Part shown: positions 54,750-64,000 of the stretch, in pieces
Layout: every line of letters begins with the position of its first letter
Numbering within the stretch: the first letter of the stretch is position 1
From: Deinandra increscens subsp. villosa
Taxonomy: Eukaryota; Streptophyta; Magnoliopsida; Asterales; Asteraceae
Length of the DNA: 64,000 nucleotides
NCBI GenBank assembly: GCA_039602395.1
Contig: JBCNJP010000008.1
Coordinates: forward strand, 21,903,817-21,967,816
Direction: 5' to 3'
Notes under the pieces: model-generated
Database searches by the model: none
What the model was told of the DNA's origin: nothing
The model's input: only the letters and a program-made list of their open reading frames with translations
Translations under genes and position numbers: made by a program

Positions 54750-55940
54750 ACTGTTTCAATTGATCATTTTTTTATTTTCTTTTGATGTTTTCATTTATTT
54801 TTTTTGCTTTTTAGGGAAGATATGGAAAAAATACAAAAATAGTGTTTTCTTGTATTCAAATATGAAAAAGCATAAAAAAATGGAAAAATCAAAAATGAGA
54901 AATGTGATCCAACCTCCTGAGAAATGATAGTACATCGGTGAATGTTACTGACCATGGATAAAATAGATTGAAAGGCTCTAGGTTCTAGTGTGTTTCATTG
55001 AATGTGTCAATCAATATCTGATACTTGTCAGTATGATATAAACATAACGCTTGCTTGAAATCTATGGTGTTACATGATTCTTGTGATTGGGTAATCTTGA
55101 TAAAAGATGAAAAATGCAAAAATAGAATAAATAAGTGTTCTAGTGTATGCATGCGTTCTTTTGAAAGATTTAAACTTGTTTGATTTTCTTTATTTTGTCA
55201 AACGGTCGGAATTTCTCTGTGTATCGAAAGATCGACCTGATCATTGTTCGTTTGACGTTCTACTTTATTTTTCTTGGTGTTTCGTATAACTCATCGGACT
55301 TTCTCTGCGTGTACGGGAGTACCGACCTACCGGTTGTTGAGTTATACAATTTCAACTTGTTTTGCTTTCTTATTTTCCTAAACAATCGGACTTTCTCTGC
55401 GTGCTCACAAGGCCGACCTGATTGTTGTTTGTTTAGGGTTTTGATTTCTTTTTGCATGAAACACTATGAACGACTTATATCTGTAAATATTCTTTGATGA
55501 ATAAAAGACAAAGAAAAGTAAAAAATATTATAAATCAGATTCTCAATTACTTGAATTTGTGGGTACCATGATTTCTATGCTTGATAAGTATAACTAATTC
55601 ATATCAGAAAGCAGTAAAAATTGATTTGATTTGACTGAAATTAAACATGAAAATGTTGTATTCGTGGACTACTTGGCTTGCATGCTGAATAGATTGAAAT
55701 TGAAATGTGTTAAGTGCATCTCACTGGTATGATCTCACGATGCGATCTTTCTCACAAAAATATAAATTATTGCATTTAAAATTCTACTTTCTGTTGATTT
55801 GTCATTCCAAAAAATTTCAAAAAGATTTTAGGTGTGTTTTAGCATAAGTTCGAAAAATAAAAAAGATTTTAGTGTGTTTTGATATAAAATTGATAAAATT
55901 CAAAAAGATTTTATTTCTGTATTGTGTTTAATCAACTGAA
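54750..55940 (+). other. D 3' non-coding region
   Basis: No ORF and, unlike B and E, no obvious GGGGGAG PPT. It contains the hairpin array and AAAAAGATTTTAGGTGTGTTT repeats (about 55815-55910) also found in B and E 3' regions. Confidence 0.6.
55197..55437 (+). repeat. D three-module hairpin array with a replaced third stem
   Basis: Arms: GTCAAACG (55197-55204) / CGTTTGAC (55249-55256); GTATAACTCA (55284-55293) / TGAGTTATAC (55338-55347); CCTAAACAA (55377-55385) / TTGTTTAGG (55429-55437), all perfect. The third stem shares no sequence with GTTAAATC/GATTTAAC of B1 and E1, and its core has the module-1/2 type (CGGACTTTCTCTGCGTG, GGCCGACCTGATTG). Confidence 0.88.
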
Positions 55941-56099
55941 TACAGAAACGGTAAATTTTTGTTGAATGAACCACAATCGATATTTACATCAGCTCATCTT
56001 CAATAAAAAGTGCAAAACTGGAAAATTGTGCTTTTTCTGGTTCAAATGATAAATCTGAAAAATATGAGGGGTTAAAATTGAAAATTGGATTTGATATGC

Positions 56100-56314
56100 A
56101 ATTACCAAAATTTGGTTCAGTGGGTGGTACGCCACGTACCATATGGTACGTTGGGCCGAACCACCTGGGGTATAAATAGAGATTTCTGGTACGTTTCTTG
56201 CATTCACAGCGTACCACCTCCGAATCTCTCTGAAAACCCTAAATCGCCTCTCTGTGTTTTTTCTTGATTTCTCATTGTATAACGAACCTTTGCTCGAGAT
56301 TTTTGTTGCTACAG
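56100..56314 (+). promoter_or_regulatory. Internal promoter and 5'UTR exon of the D third ORF
   Basis: TATAAATA at 56171-56178 is preceded by GGTACGCCACGTACC-type words. AAAACCCTAAATCGCC, typical of plant 5'UTRs, follows near 56235, then GCTACAG|GTAGGT (donor at 56315). This suggests a separate transcript, independent of the LTR. Confidence 0.55.
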
Positions 56315-56942
56315 GTAGGTACAGATGTTGCGCATCTTCTCATGGTCTTGAATCTGGTTTTCATGGTTTACTTTGTTTGACTTTTTGAGATTAAAGTGTC
56401 GGGGTTTTTTGCGAAACGGGAACCGGGTTGGTTAAAGGGGTTTCTGTTTATCTCTGTCTATTTTGGTCACATGTTCTTAGTCGGATTTTGTTGTAAATCA
56501 AACTCTTGCTGGCTGATTTCAAAAACAACACAGATCTAAGTGTCAAAATCGAAAAAGACTCCTCGGATGAACTGTTCGTCTGCCGTACCAAATGGTACGC
56601 GGCGTACCAGATTTGGTACGTAACCAAATGTGGTCCGTATCTGGTCCGTTTGACCAATCTGGTACGTGGTCAACTATGGTGGTCCGTATCTGGTCCGTTG
56701 ACCAATCTGGTACGTGGTCAACTAAGGTGGTCCGTTGAACAATCTGGTACGTGGTCGACGAATTTGGTCCGCTCCATAGCAAATGTAGTCAGTCTGACTA
56801 ATTTGGTCCGCTACGTGGTTCGTTGTCAAGTTTTTGACAAAGTTCATCGTTTGAGCATTTAAAGTCTAACTAGAGTCGGTTCTAAGCAATTTTGGTTATA
56901 TCTTGTGATTTTAATAATAATTGTTGTTTGTGAATGTTTCAG
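56315..56942 (+). other. Candidate 5'UTR intron of the D third ORF
   Basis: Donor GTAGGT, acceptor TGAATGTTTCAG two bases before the ATG. It contains about a dozen TGGTACG / TGGTCCG words (56585-56820). Same layout as 1015-1547 in element C. Confidence 0.5.
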
Positions 56943-56944
56943 AA

Positions 56945-57784
56945 ATGGCACCGTTAAAGACCAACGACGAACACAATATTTGTGCATATCTCGGGGCATC
57001 TGCTAAGTGGAGATCTCACTTTGGGGAAATATTTGATTTTCTGAGACGATCGAGAGTATACTATGCTGCTACACACGAGTGTACACCGTACAAAGACTTA
57101 CTTACAATGTTTTGGACATCAGCTCAAGTAGATTGTTCGGTGACACCTCCAATGATACGTGCAAAAATTCTTCAAACTGATGTTACTGTAACCGAAGAAG
57201 ATGTTCGGAGGGTTTTACAATTCAATGATCAACCGGCATTTCCTAAAGAGTTCGATCAGATTGATATGGTTGCTTTGTTAAGGAGAATAAAGTATGATGG
57301 CAATATCTATGCATTTTGGTTTCTCAAAGCAAATTTATGTCCTCCGTACAAGTATCAAATGCACGTGATTATCAGATGTTTTGGTAACCGACTGAGGGGT
57401 CATGAGGAATTTGATATGAAGGTGTTATCATTCTTTACAACTTTGGTGATGAATCGGGAATTCAACTTCTCAGGTTGGATTTTTTATTATATGAAGGAGA
57501 ACATTTTGGTAAAACAGAACAAGAGTGTGATGTATCCTCGATTTATGCAAATGATCTTAAACGATCTTCATCCTAATCTTCCAAAGAATCCGGATGCTGA
57601 ATTAGTTTTGAAGCACGTGAACGAAGTGGCTGTGGGTAAGTTGCCTACTTATCAGAAAAGAAAAGGAGCGAATGTGCCTCCTCCAGTTAAACGTCTGATT
57701 GGTCATCTAGAAAACCCTGCTTATGTAGCTCCTGCTGACGGTGCTCCAAGACATCCGGATAGTAGTGATGATGAATTATGTTAG
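56945..57784 (+). CDS. D third ORF, 279 residues, function unknown
   Basis: An intact ORF downstream of pol, the position of the env-like gene in Sireviruses, starting MAPLKTNDEHNICAY right after an acceptor-like site. It is homologous to the C third ORF (1548-2762): TMFWTSAQV, TEEDVRRVL, FWFLKANLCPPYKYQMHVII, MNREFNFSGWIFYY and MYPRFMQMIL correspond in order. From memory, sequences with the pattern FW-A, EASVRRDLQ, NFSKYIFDSMV and MYPRFVQ are abundant in Asteraceae retrotransposons. I see no signal peptide or convincing membrane segment, so an envelope role is not supported. It is all-alpha-looking with conserved aromatic residues. The C-terminal half present in element C is missing here: the ORF runs straight into the 3' LTR, whose second codon supplies the stop. 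It could be a captured host gene or an element-encoded accessory protein. Confidence 0.7.
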   Translation: MAPLKTNDEHNICAYLGASAKWRSHFGEIFDFLRRSRVYYAATHECTPYKDLLTMFWTSAQVDCSVTPPMIRAKILQTDVTVTEEDVRRVLQFNDQPAFPKEFDQIDMVALLRRIKYDGNIYAFWFLKANLCPPYKYQMHVIIRCFGNRLRGHEEFDMKVLSFFTTLVMNREFNFSGWIFYYMKENILVKQNKSVMYPRFMQMILNDLHPNLPKNPDAELVLKHVNEVAVGKLPTYQKRKGANVPPPVKRLIGHLENPAYVAPADGAPRHPDSSDDELC

Positions 57785-58003
57785 AACAAGTTTTGATGTC
57801 TAGTGCTAGGTCTGTTTGTGTAATTGAGAGTTTTGTGTATTCTGGTCTCAGCGGACCAGGGGCGGACCAGATGGTACGCCGGACCATCTGGTACGCTGGT
57901 TAGTTGGTCCGCTGGACAGATTTTGTATAAATAGTTTAACTCGTTTAGAGAGAGTTAGTTGTTCAGGTTTGTGAGCTTTTAACTGTGTGTTTCTCACTTG
58001 TAG
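57779..58003 (+). repeat. D 3' LTR, truncated
   Basis: TGTTAGAACA onward aligns with the 5' LTR to about GTGTGTTTCTCAC (near 58000), then diverges. GTATAAATAG lies near 57925. No polypurine tract precedes it. Confidence 0.75.
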
Positions 58004-59250
58004 GATCGTTATTAGTTAGAGTTAAACTAAAACAAAGCCCTTTACTTGCAAATATAACCCTGCGGAATTAAAGTTATATTTCACTTTACTTGAGCAATAT
58101 TTAGTTCTTGTGTATAATGTAAATGCTTGATTTGCAGAAAGATAGTAACAACAAAGTATCAAATACTCGGCACTATTTGCATTAACTCAAAGCTACACTA
58201 TTACAAGTTGTTCAAGATGATGTGTACTGAGAGCTAACTATGCTATATATAGTGCTGATGAGATCAATGACAGCCATTGATCTCATGCGATCTAATCTAG
58301 ACCGTAAACTAAAAAGTCAAATACAAACTACTAAAAGAATAAACATCGGCAATTGGAATATCTTGCGTGTTTGCAGCAACATACTACTTTAGGAGAGCGG
58401 CTTGAATCAGATATAGAAGCATACGATAAGCTTTTGCAGGATTGGACTTGCTGAAAAGACATCTCAGGAAAAGTCCGGTTGAACTCATTATCTGGTGGAT
58501 AATCGAGTTCACCCGGAATATTCGCTAAAGGACAAAACTTCTTCTTTCCACTTGAACTGCTAGTTCCGCTTGAAGTGAGAATTCCGCTTCAACTTCAACT
58601 TCAGCCGGAACATAACAAAATTGGCATTCAGCCGGAAATCTTCGAAGCGCAATATTCCTTACAAGGATGAAGATGGAAGTGGGGTTATAGAAAACAGTTT
58701 GGTTCCGGGTTGTTGAAGAATGACTGGGTTGATATTAGGGTTTCAGTAACAAAGCCGAAGAAGTGACGATGACATGGTGCATCGATCTGGGTTAAATGTA
58801 TGTTTACTGACCCAATTATTAACGTTGGTGATTGACATCTGGGTTTACGATGAAATCGTCAATGATGTTGATGATAACGAGTTTGTAATAGTTAGGTTTC
58901 CATGCAAGTTCGAGCTTCGGGTTCTGCAACAAAGAATTAGAAGATGCGAATGTTCCAATATGTTCGATCCGAGATTTCAAACGATGGAAGTTGATGGCTG
59001 CTCACGACTTGGCAACTGACCAAGTATGAGGATCGTTGATGGTTATGAGGTTTACAAGAATGAAGATGACGATGGTGATGGGTCACGTGTAGGATAATGT
59101 TTGACCTACATAACCATCCACTTTTCTGAAACTGTCAGAAGCACGTTCTCTATCCTCTCAACCAGAAAAACTAGATCCGCTTTCATCCCTATTCCATTTC
59201 AACCGTCATGCGGAAATCCAAACTTGAACTCGAAAAGCGACTTTCAGACG
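58004..59250. other. Unassigned region, LTR-like in part, between D and A2
   Basis: No gene supported. About 58030-58660 has the look of an antisense copia-type LTR: TATATATAG near 58246 and repeated CCGGAA / TTCCGC words (58490-58640), resembling the word pattern of the other families. No PBS or PPT was found. 58660-59250 is GAT/GAAG-rich and holds an 81-codon ORF (58774-59019) that I do not recognise. Confidence 0.35.
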
Positions 59251-59702
59251 TGTAGAGGCTAGATTATTAGGGTTGTAATATTAAATATGTTGGGCTGGGC
59301 TTAGAGGGTTTCATTAGATTAGTAGGCTAGTTTTATTATTATGTTTAGGCTAGTTTACTATTAGATATGGGCATGGGCTTGGGTTTATGATTAGTGTTTA
59401 AGAGCCCAATAGTAAACTCATGGGATGGCTATATAAACCCCATGAGTTTACTATTCAAGGGGGCAAGTTTATGACTCTAGAGAGAGAGCTAGTGTTTATG
59501 ATCGGAATCTAGAGAGAGAGAGGAGTTTACGATTTCTTGTTTGTACCCGACAAGTTCATCTTGTGTGCAAATCAAATTTATATTGTTTTAATCATCGTAT
59601 TCTTGTGTTCTCTTCATCTCTATTCTTGAATCACTAATCTAAACGGTTTCCGCACGTCTAGATTAGATAATATCGTGAACGGTTGTTGATTCTGGACCAA
59701 CA
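59251..59702 (+). repeat. A2 5' LTR
   Basis: TGTAGAGGCTAG to GACCAACA, 452 bp. TATATAAA at 59430-59437. GTTTACGAT and GTAAACT words recur. Confidence 0.9.
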
Positions 59703-59704
59703 AT

Positions 59705-59716
59705 TGGTATCAGAGC
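59705..59716 (+). other. A2 primer-binding site
   Basis: TGGTATCAGAGC, two bases after the LTR. Confidence 0.92.
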
Positions 59717-60483
59717 CAAGAAACGAGTGTTTGGTGGTTCTCACGATATTGATTCAAGAAGATCTAACAGTTTTTGTGAGTTTTTCTTGAGTTTTTCAGG
59801 TTTACGATCGAGTTTGCTGCTGTTTCTGGGCTGTTTGTCGTGTTTACGATCGTTGTTGTTGCTGTTCTTAGTGTTTACGACTTTTGAAGGTGTTTACGAT
59901 CAAGTGTTCTTCATCAGATTTGAGTGTACGATCAAGAAAAAAGTGTTTACGAGTTCAAGATCGAATTTTTCGGCATTTACGATCGCGAAATTTGTGTTTA
60001 CGACTTCAAGATCAGATCTTTGAGTGTTTACGACTTTTCTGTATCGGAATCGTGTTTACGACTGCGTTTACGATCGGAATCAGGTTCACGACTGTGTTTA
60101 CGATCGGCCAGGCTGTCAAATACCGTAAACTGTTGTTTACGATCAGCCAAGCTGTCAAAAATCGTAAACTGTTGTTTACGATCGAAAACTCTTCTTTTGC
60201 GGAAAATAGTCACTATTTCACACTTTCACGAAAACGGACGTAACTATTGACTCGTTTGGAGTTAGAAGCTCAAATTTTTACGCGACGTTCGTGACAACGA
60301 GCCCTAGAATTACCCCCGACTAACATCTAAGGGAGCTCGTTTGGACCCCCAAATTCCACTCCGAAGGCCTCCGTTTTCGCGTTTTAAGTTTTTGACACAA
60401 TTCTTTGAATAGTACTTTTGCCGATTTTGCCGTTTTTACCGATTTTTCAAAATTTTCAGAAGCTGCATATCTAAAGAGAGAAA
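59717..60483 (+). other. A2 leader: GTTTACGATCG words, then conserved pre-gag block
   Basis: 59795-60190 carries about twenty TTTACGA words. 60236-60385 is the block shared with A1 and B1 (CGGACGTAACT, CGTTTGGAGTTAGAAG, GACGTTCGTG, TTTGGACCCCCAAATTCC, GAAGGCCTCCGTTTT). It ends close to the gag ATG. Confidence 0.75.
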
Positions 60484-62431
60484 ATGAGTTCAGTGGTTGA
60501 AGAAAAGAATATGGTTGAGGACAAAGATGCTTTCGCAGATGAAGTTGACAAAACTAAGATATGCCCCAATCCTACTTGTGCTCGTTTAATTTCTGGTCTT
60601 AGACAACTTTGGAAAAATAGTGAGATAGAATTATTTGATATGCAATGTTCTAGAAGTTCATTTAAGGGCAGATGGGAGAAGAGTGAAGAGAATGTGAAAG
60701 CTCAAAAAATAGACATTGAGAAATATCAAAAGCTAGCAACGGAGAAGACTATTTTATATGATCAGGCTAGGATTGAGATATTTGAGCTAACACAGAAATT
60801 AACTGAACTGCAGCAAAAATATGATGAGCTGCAGGTCAAGTATGATTGCAATCAGAAAAGAAATAAGCGAATGCTAAATGCTGGAAAGGAATTGTCACAT
60901 GCTGTTGTAACTGGTCAAGTTGGGAAAGATAAAACTGGGTTTGGGTCAGAAAAGTCTGATAAGTCTTTGTCTGCATACAGCATTATTCTTCCACCAGTTC
61001 CCAGAGACATTATAGGAATACTTCTTAGTGAGGATCAAGTTGAACGAACCGAGTCTGATTATAAAGAAGTTGCTCCTCCTATTGATATTGTCTTGGTTGG
61101 AACTACACCATTGACTCAAGAAGAAATTGATAATGAAGCAAACATGACTTATGGTGAAGGGAGAGTAAAGGATATATCAGACAATGATGCTGAGTGCCAG
61201 AAATATGACAGGTGTCAAAACTCTAATTCTGATGATGCTGGGATAGAGTTGAAACCATACCCCAAAATTGAAACCCCATACTTCAAAGTAATTGACAAAG
61301 TCGAAAGGGTAAAGGTGATCTTGACGACACGGCCTGAGGGGAAGATCTTTATGACATCTGGATCAATGTTTGACCAAGAACCAGATGTTGGATATAAATT
61401 ACCATCTTTCTCCTCCAAGTTCAAGGGAATAACTGATGGAGTGATAAGTGAACCTAAAGTTGAGAGGCCAAAGATCACCATCAAGCATCCAAGTATGAAA
61501 CCAACAGCTGGAGTGAAGAATGAAAAACTCAAGGGAGTAGCAGTGTCTCCCATTTCTTCAGTTGGATCATGCAGTTGTCGCTGTAATTGCACGAATGATG
61601 CTTCAACGTCAAAGAATCAAGGAAGCACAAAGACAGTAAAGACAGGTTCGACACAGGCTTCGACAAACCAGCAGAAAGTCAAATCTGAAGCTGCAGTCAA
61701 AGCAAAGAAGCAGACATATGGCAAACCAACTCTATATCAGCCACCAAAGAGAAATGGGTACACGTCTGACTTCTATCTAAAGAAGCAGACTTGCTTTAAT
61801 TGTGGCATCGCTGGTCATATTGCTAGGAACTGTCTTTATCGCCCCTATGAACCCTATTATCCAAAAACTCAAAGGGTTTCATCTCAGGAGTCTGTAAAGT
61901 CTATGCCGATGATGGTGCAAAAACCTAAGGCAATGAAGACTGTTACTTCTAAGGTTAAACCCTCTGATCAACATTGGGGTGCTGCCAAAGCTGAAAGAAA
62001 GTGTTTAAATCAAAACAACAGCTTTCCAAGTTACCAAAATTTTCAGAAAAAAGGTTAAGAAACCATTTTCTAAACAACCAAAGCTTGAAAACCCCATAGT
62101 TACCCCTCCCAAGGTAACTAAAACTATTTTGAAAAATGATTCTAAAATGAAGAAGGTTGAAATACCTAAAGTCACAACTCCAAAGGTGGCTAAAACAAAA
62201 ACTGTTTTGAAAAATGAATCTAAAACGAAGAAGGTTGAAATACCTAAAGTCACAACTCCAAAAGTGACTAAAACAAATGTTAAATCACCTGGAACTTGGA
62301 AACCAAAAATCAAGGCACCTCCATCCCAACTTCCTGATTTCTCAAAGGGGATGTTCTTACAAGAAGTATCTTTTATTGATTCCTCAGGTGTACCCAGAAA
62401 AACAATGGCCTAGGTACCATTGGCTAACTAA
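60484..62431 (+). pseudogene. gag: A2 Gag-like ORF, one frameshift and one premature stop
   Basis: 524 codons are open from ATG 60484. An extra base in the A-run at about 62046-62051 (QNFQKKG*) shifts the frame; the homologous reading continues in the other frame to a TAG at 62411 and then in frame to the conserved TAA at 62429-62431. Features: CPNPTC (27-32), coiled coil (about 45-140), PYPKIETPYFKVIDKVERVK, MTSGSMFDQEPDVGYKLPSF, CSCRCNC (363-369), knuckle CFNCGIAGHIARNC from residue 437, YRPYEPYYPK, and Lys-rich KKVEIPKVTTPKVTKT repeats. No capsid-like domain, as in G and A1. Close to functional: two small changes separate it from the intact arrangement of G. Confidence 0.82.
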
Positions 62432-62450
62432 TCTCTCACTATGTGCAGGA
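62425..62450 (+). promoter_or_regulatory. Conserved gag-stop / candidate 3' splice-site block (A2)
   Basis: TAACTAATCTCTCACTATGT then GCAGGA; CAG at 62446-62448. Confidence 0.55.
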
Positions 62451-63325
62451 ACAGTCAAGGAGGTTTATCACTAACATCTTTATTATTAATTTGTTTGTTG
62501 ATAAGTGATTGTTCCAAGCACAGTTTAGGAGACGTATCTTCATGTCATGACAAGCAATTTTTTATAGAGGATATGTTTCCTTGAGAGGTAAAAGGTAAAA
62601 TTCAGCATGAAAGGTACTGTTCTTAACTTGGTTGTTTGTTTGATGAAGCGGTAAAGGGTGTTTTGAGTCAAACCAAATTTCATAAAATTTTCACTTGGTG
62701 CTTGATTGTTGAAGTGTTTGACTTCTAATGCAATTTAGTGTGCATGTCATGAAACCCATTTCTCAAAATTTTCAAATTCATACTTTGAAGATTAGATGGG
62801 CCTGATGTGTGTGTCTTTATTTGTTCTGTTTGTGTGTGTTCGTGTTTAAAAAAAATTTTAAAAAAAATGAATGATGTTCACAAAAGTTGTGACATTAAAA
62901 ATCAAAAAGCATGGGGAAGAAATGTAAAGATGAAGAAAAAGTTGACCCCTCAAAAATAGTGTGCTTTTCAATTTTTAATTGTTTGTGTTTTGTTTTTAAG
63001 AAAGCTTTGAGAAGTGAAATATGGCCGGATTGGAGATGACTGACACGTGTAAAGCGGAAGTGAAAAGCAAGCTCCACGGTGATATGCTCGATAGGCTCGA
63101 TTTAATCTTATGACCACCAATATAAGTGCAATGAACTTAAAATATATATGTTTAGTTTCTCATCTCAGTTTGCATGGTTTAAAAAACTGAGTCCCAAAAA
63201 AACGGGTTGAGAGTGGTAATTATACCTAGTATTCACTCTCTCAGACACCATGTTTCTGCTGTTATGACTACACCACATAAGAAAAATAAATGAAAAAGAA
63301 ATGAAAAAAAATGAAAAGAAAATGA
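62451..63325 (+). other. A2 3' non-coding region
   Basis: No ORF. Blocks are shared with G and A1 (GACCCCTCAAAAATAGTGTG, GGAGATGACTGACACGTGTA, GGTGATATGCTCGATAGGCT). Confidence 0.6.
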
Positions 63326-63329
63326 AAAA

Positions 63330-63395
63330 TAATCATCCAGTTTGGTCTTCTTTGCGTGCTTATTCGGCCGACCTGATCACCGACTGATGATAAAT
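63330..63395 (+). repeat. A2 single-module 3' hairpin
   Basis: ATCAT, AGT and GGT segments (63332-63345) pair with ACC, ACT and ATGAT (63380-63391), around a core with CTTTGCGTGCTTATTCGGCC and GACCTGATC. Confidence 0.7.
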
Positions 63396-63852
63396 GAAAT
63401 AAGTGGTAGTCACAACGGTGTTGCATGGTTCCTCAAGTTGGGGGTTTGTGAATCCTCAATAAACTCTGGGGTTGGGTAGGTTTTGCTATGTACAATTGGG
63501 TGTGGGGACGATTAAACATGCTGGTAATTAGTAATCTTTTAAGCATGATGCATTTTGTTGGGTTTGAACTGGTCTGAGTTTAAAGCGGATAAACATACCA
63601 GCAATCACCTGGACTAGTCGAGTAACTGAAGCTGAAAAGGGTTCCTCAGTCAGATTCATACGGTTTGATCCCTTGTAAACTTTCTCATGTTTGATATTGG
63701 TAAGTATTTGTTTATTTTTTAACTTTCGTGTGTGAGTCTTTAAGTTCTTATTGGTTGTGTTTACGTCTTGGCCATGTTAATTTGAGAAGTCAAAATGTGT
63801 TTTCATGGGTTTTGATGCATTACAGTATGCCCCCTGCAGATCATGACAAATT

Positions 63853-63990
63853 TTTAGGGGAAGGAGAGGGGATAATAAGTATTATCCGAAGGGAACTCGA
63901 GGATGATACTTATTATCTAATGAAAAGACTTCCATAATACATAGTATCTGAAGGGAACTCGAAGATAATATGCATTATCTTAGGGGAAGT
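63853..63990 (+). repeat. A2 PPT-like runs and twin hairpins
   Basis: TTAGGGGAAGG (about 63855) and TTAGGGGAAG (about 63980) flank two hairpins: GATAATAAGTATTATC (63871-63886) / GATGATACTTATTATC (63902-63917), and ATAATACATAGTATC (63934-63948) / GATAATATGCATTAT (63964-63978). Loops share GAAGGGAACTCGA. Confidence 0.85.
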
Positions 63991-64000
63991 CCTTAGCTGA

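Larger units (their letters stand above)
47054..58003 (+). mobile_element. Element D: gag-pol Ty1/copia element with third ORF, decayed
   Basis: The only element in the window with all modules: LTR, PBS, leader, gag, protease, integrase, RT, RNase H, three hairpins, internal promoter with 5'UTR intron, intact third ORF, and a truncated 3' LTR. It is inserted in F1. Several stops and frameshifts in gag and pol, a mutated RT catalytic motif and the absence of a PPT before the 3' LTR make it immobile. F2, the duplicate of F1, lacks this insertion. Confidence 0.88.
59251..64000 (+). mobile_element. Element A2: A-type gag-only element, continues past the window
   Basis: LTR, PBS, leader, Gag-like ORF with two defects, stop/acceptor block, 3' non-coding region, single hairpin module, twin hairpins and PPT runs; it ends at the window edge before the 3' LTR. 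Collinear with A1. There is no pol between gag and the 3' region. Confidence 0.88.

Overview
The window is nuclear plant DNA made almost entirely of nested, mutually truncated retrotransposons. Nearly all are Ty1/copia-type, with the tRNA-iMet primer-binding site TGGTATCAGAGC. Long Gag proteins, repeated polypurine tracts, hairpin-rich 3' non-coding regions and an extra ORF downstream of pol recall the Sirevirus (SIRE/Maximus) branch of Ty1/copia. The extra ORF and the Gag sequences look like those I remember from Asteraceae (lettuce/sunflower/tanacetum relatives). That host assignment is from memory and tentative. I see no intact single-copy host gene; the only recognisable host coding sequence is an intron-containing fragment of ribosomal protein eL37 inside a CACTA-like transposon.

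I use letters for element families. 1-10974: 3' half of element C (3' hairpin, internal promoter, degenerate third ORF, PPT, 3' LTR), interrupted by B1 (2819-9291), an LTR element that carries only an intact 1116-residue Gag. 10975-12204: minus-strand A-type fragment A3. 12205-13610: CACTA-like element. 14617-19231: plus-strand element G with an intact 674-residue Gag-like ORF, cut by a 500-N gap. 19732-24796: A1 (minus). 24797-29876: B2 (minus, decayed relative of B1). 29877-33028: MITE-like inverted repeats, an 81-bp tandem array and non-coding DNA. 33029-34802: second CACTA-like element with the eL37 fragment. 35089-36790: E2 (minus). 36829-39575 and 45756-47053: tandemly duplicated minus-strand element F, interrupted by E1 (39576-45755, with 5-bp target duplication AATTC). 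47054-58003: D, the only element here with full gag-pol, plus a third ORF with its own promoter. 59251-64000: A2 (plus, continues past the window).

The families share an architecture. A short family-specific word (TGATCCGCC, GTTTACGATCG, GTTCGGA, TGGTACG, TTTCGATCGG) is repeated in the leader and, in most families, also in the LTR; in C and D it recurs around the internal promoter and 5'UTR intron of the third ORF. The gag stop sits in an ACTAAT-N-TGTGCAG block that looks like a branch point plus 3' splice site. The 3' non-coding region carries one to three hairpin modules whose outer arms differ between copies yet remain complementary, around a conserved loop containing TCTGCGTG. Several PPT-like runs follow. 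A, B, E and G copies have no pol between gag and the 3' region seen here, so they would depend on a partner such as D or F. Those partners are themselves broken here: D has a YVND reverse-transcriptase motif and several stops.
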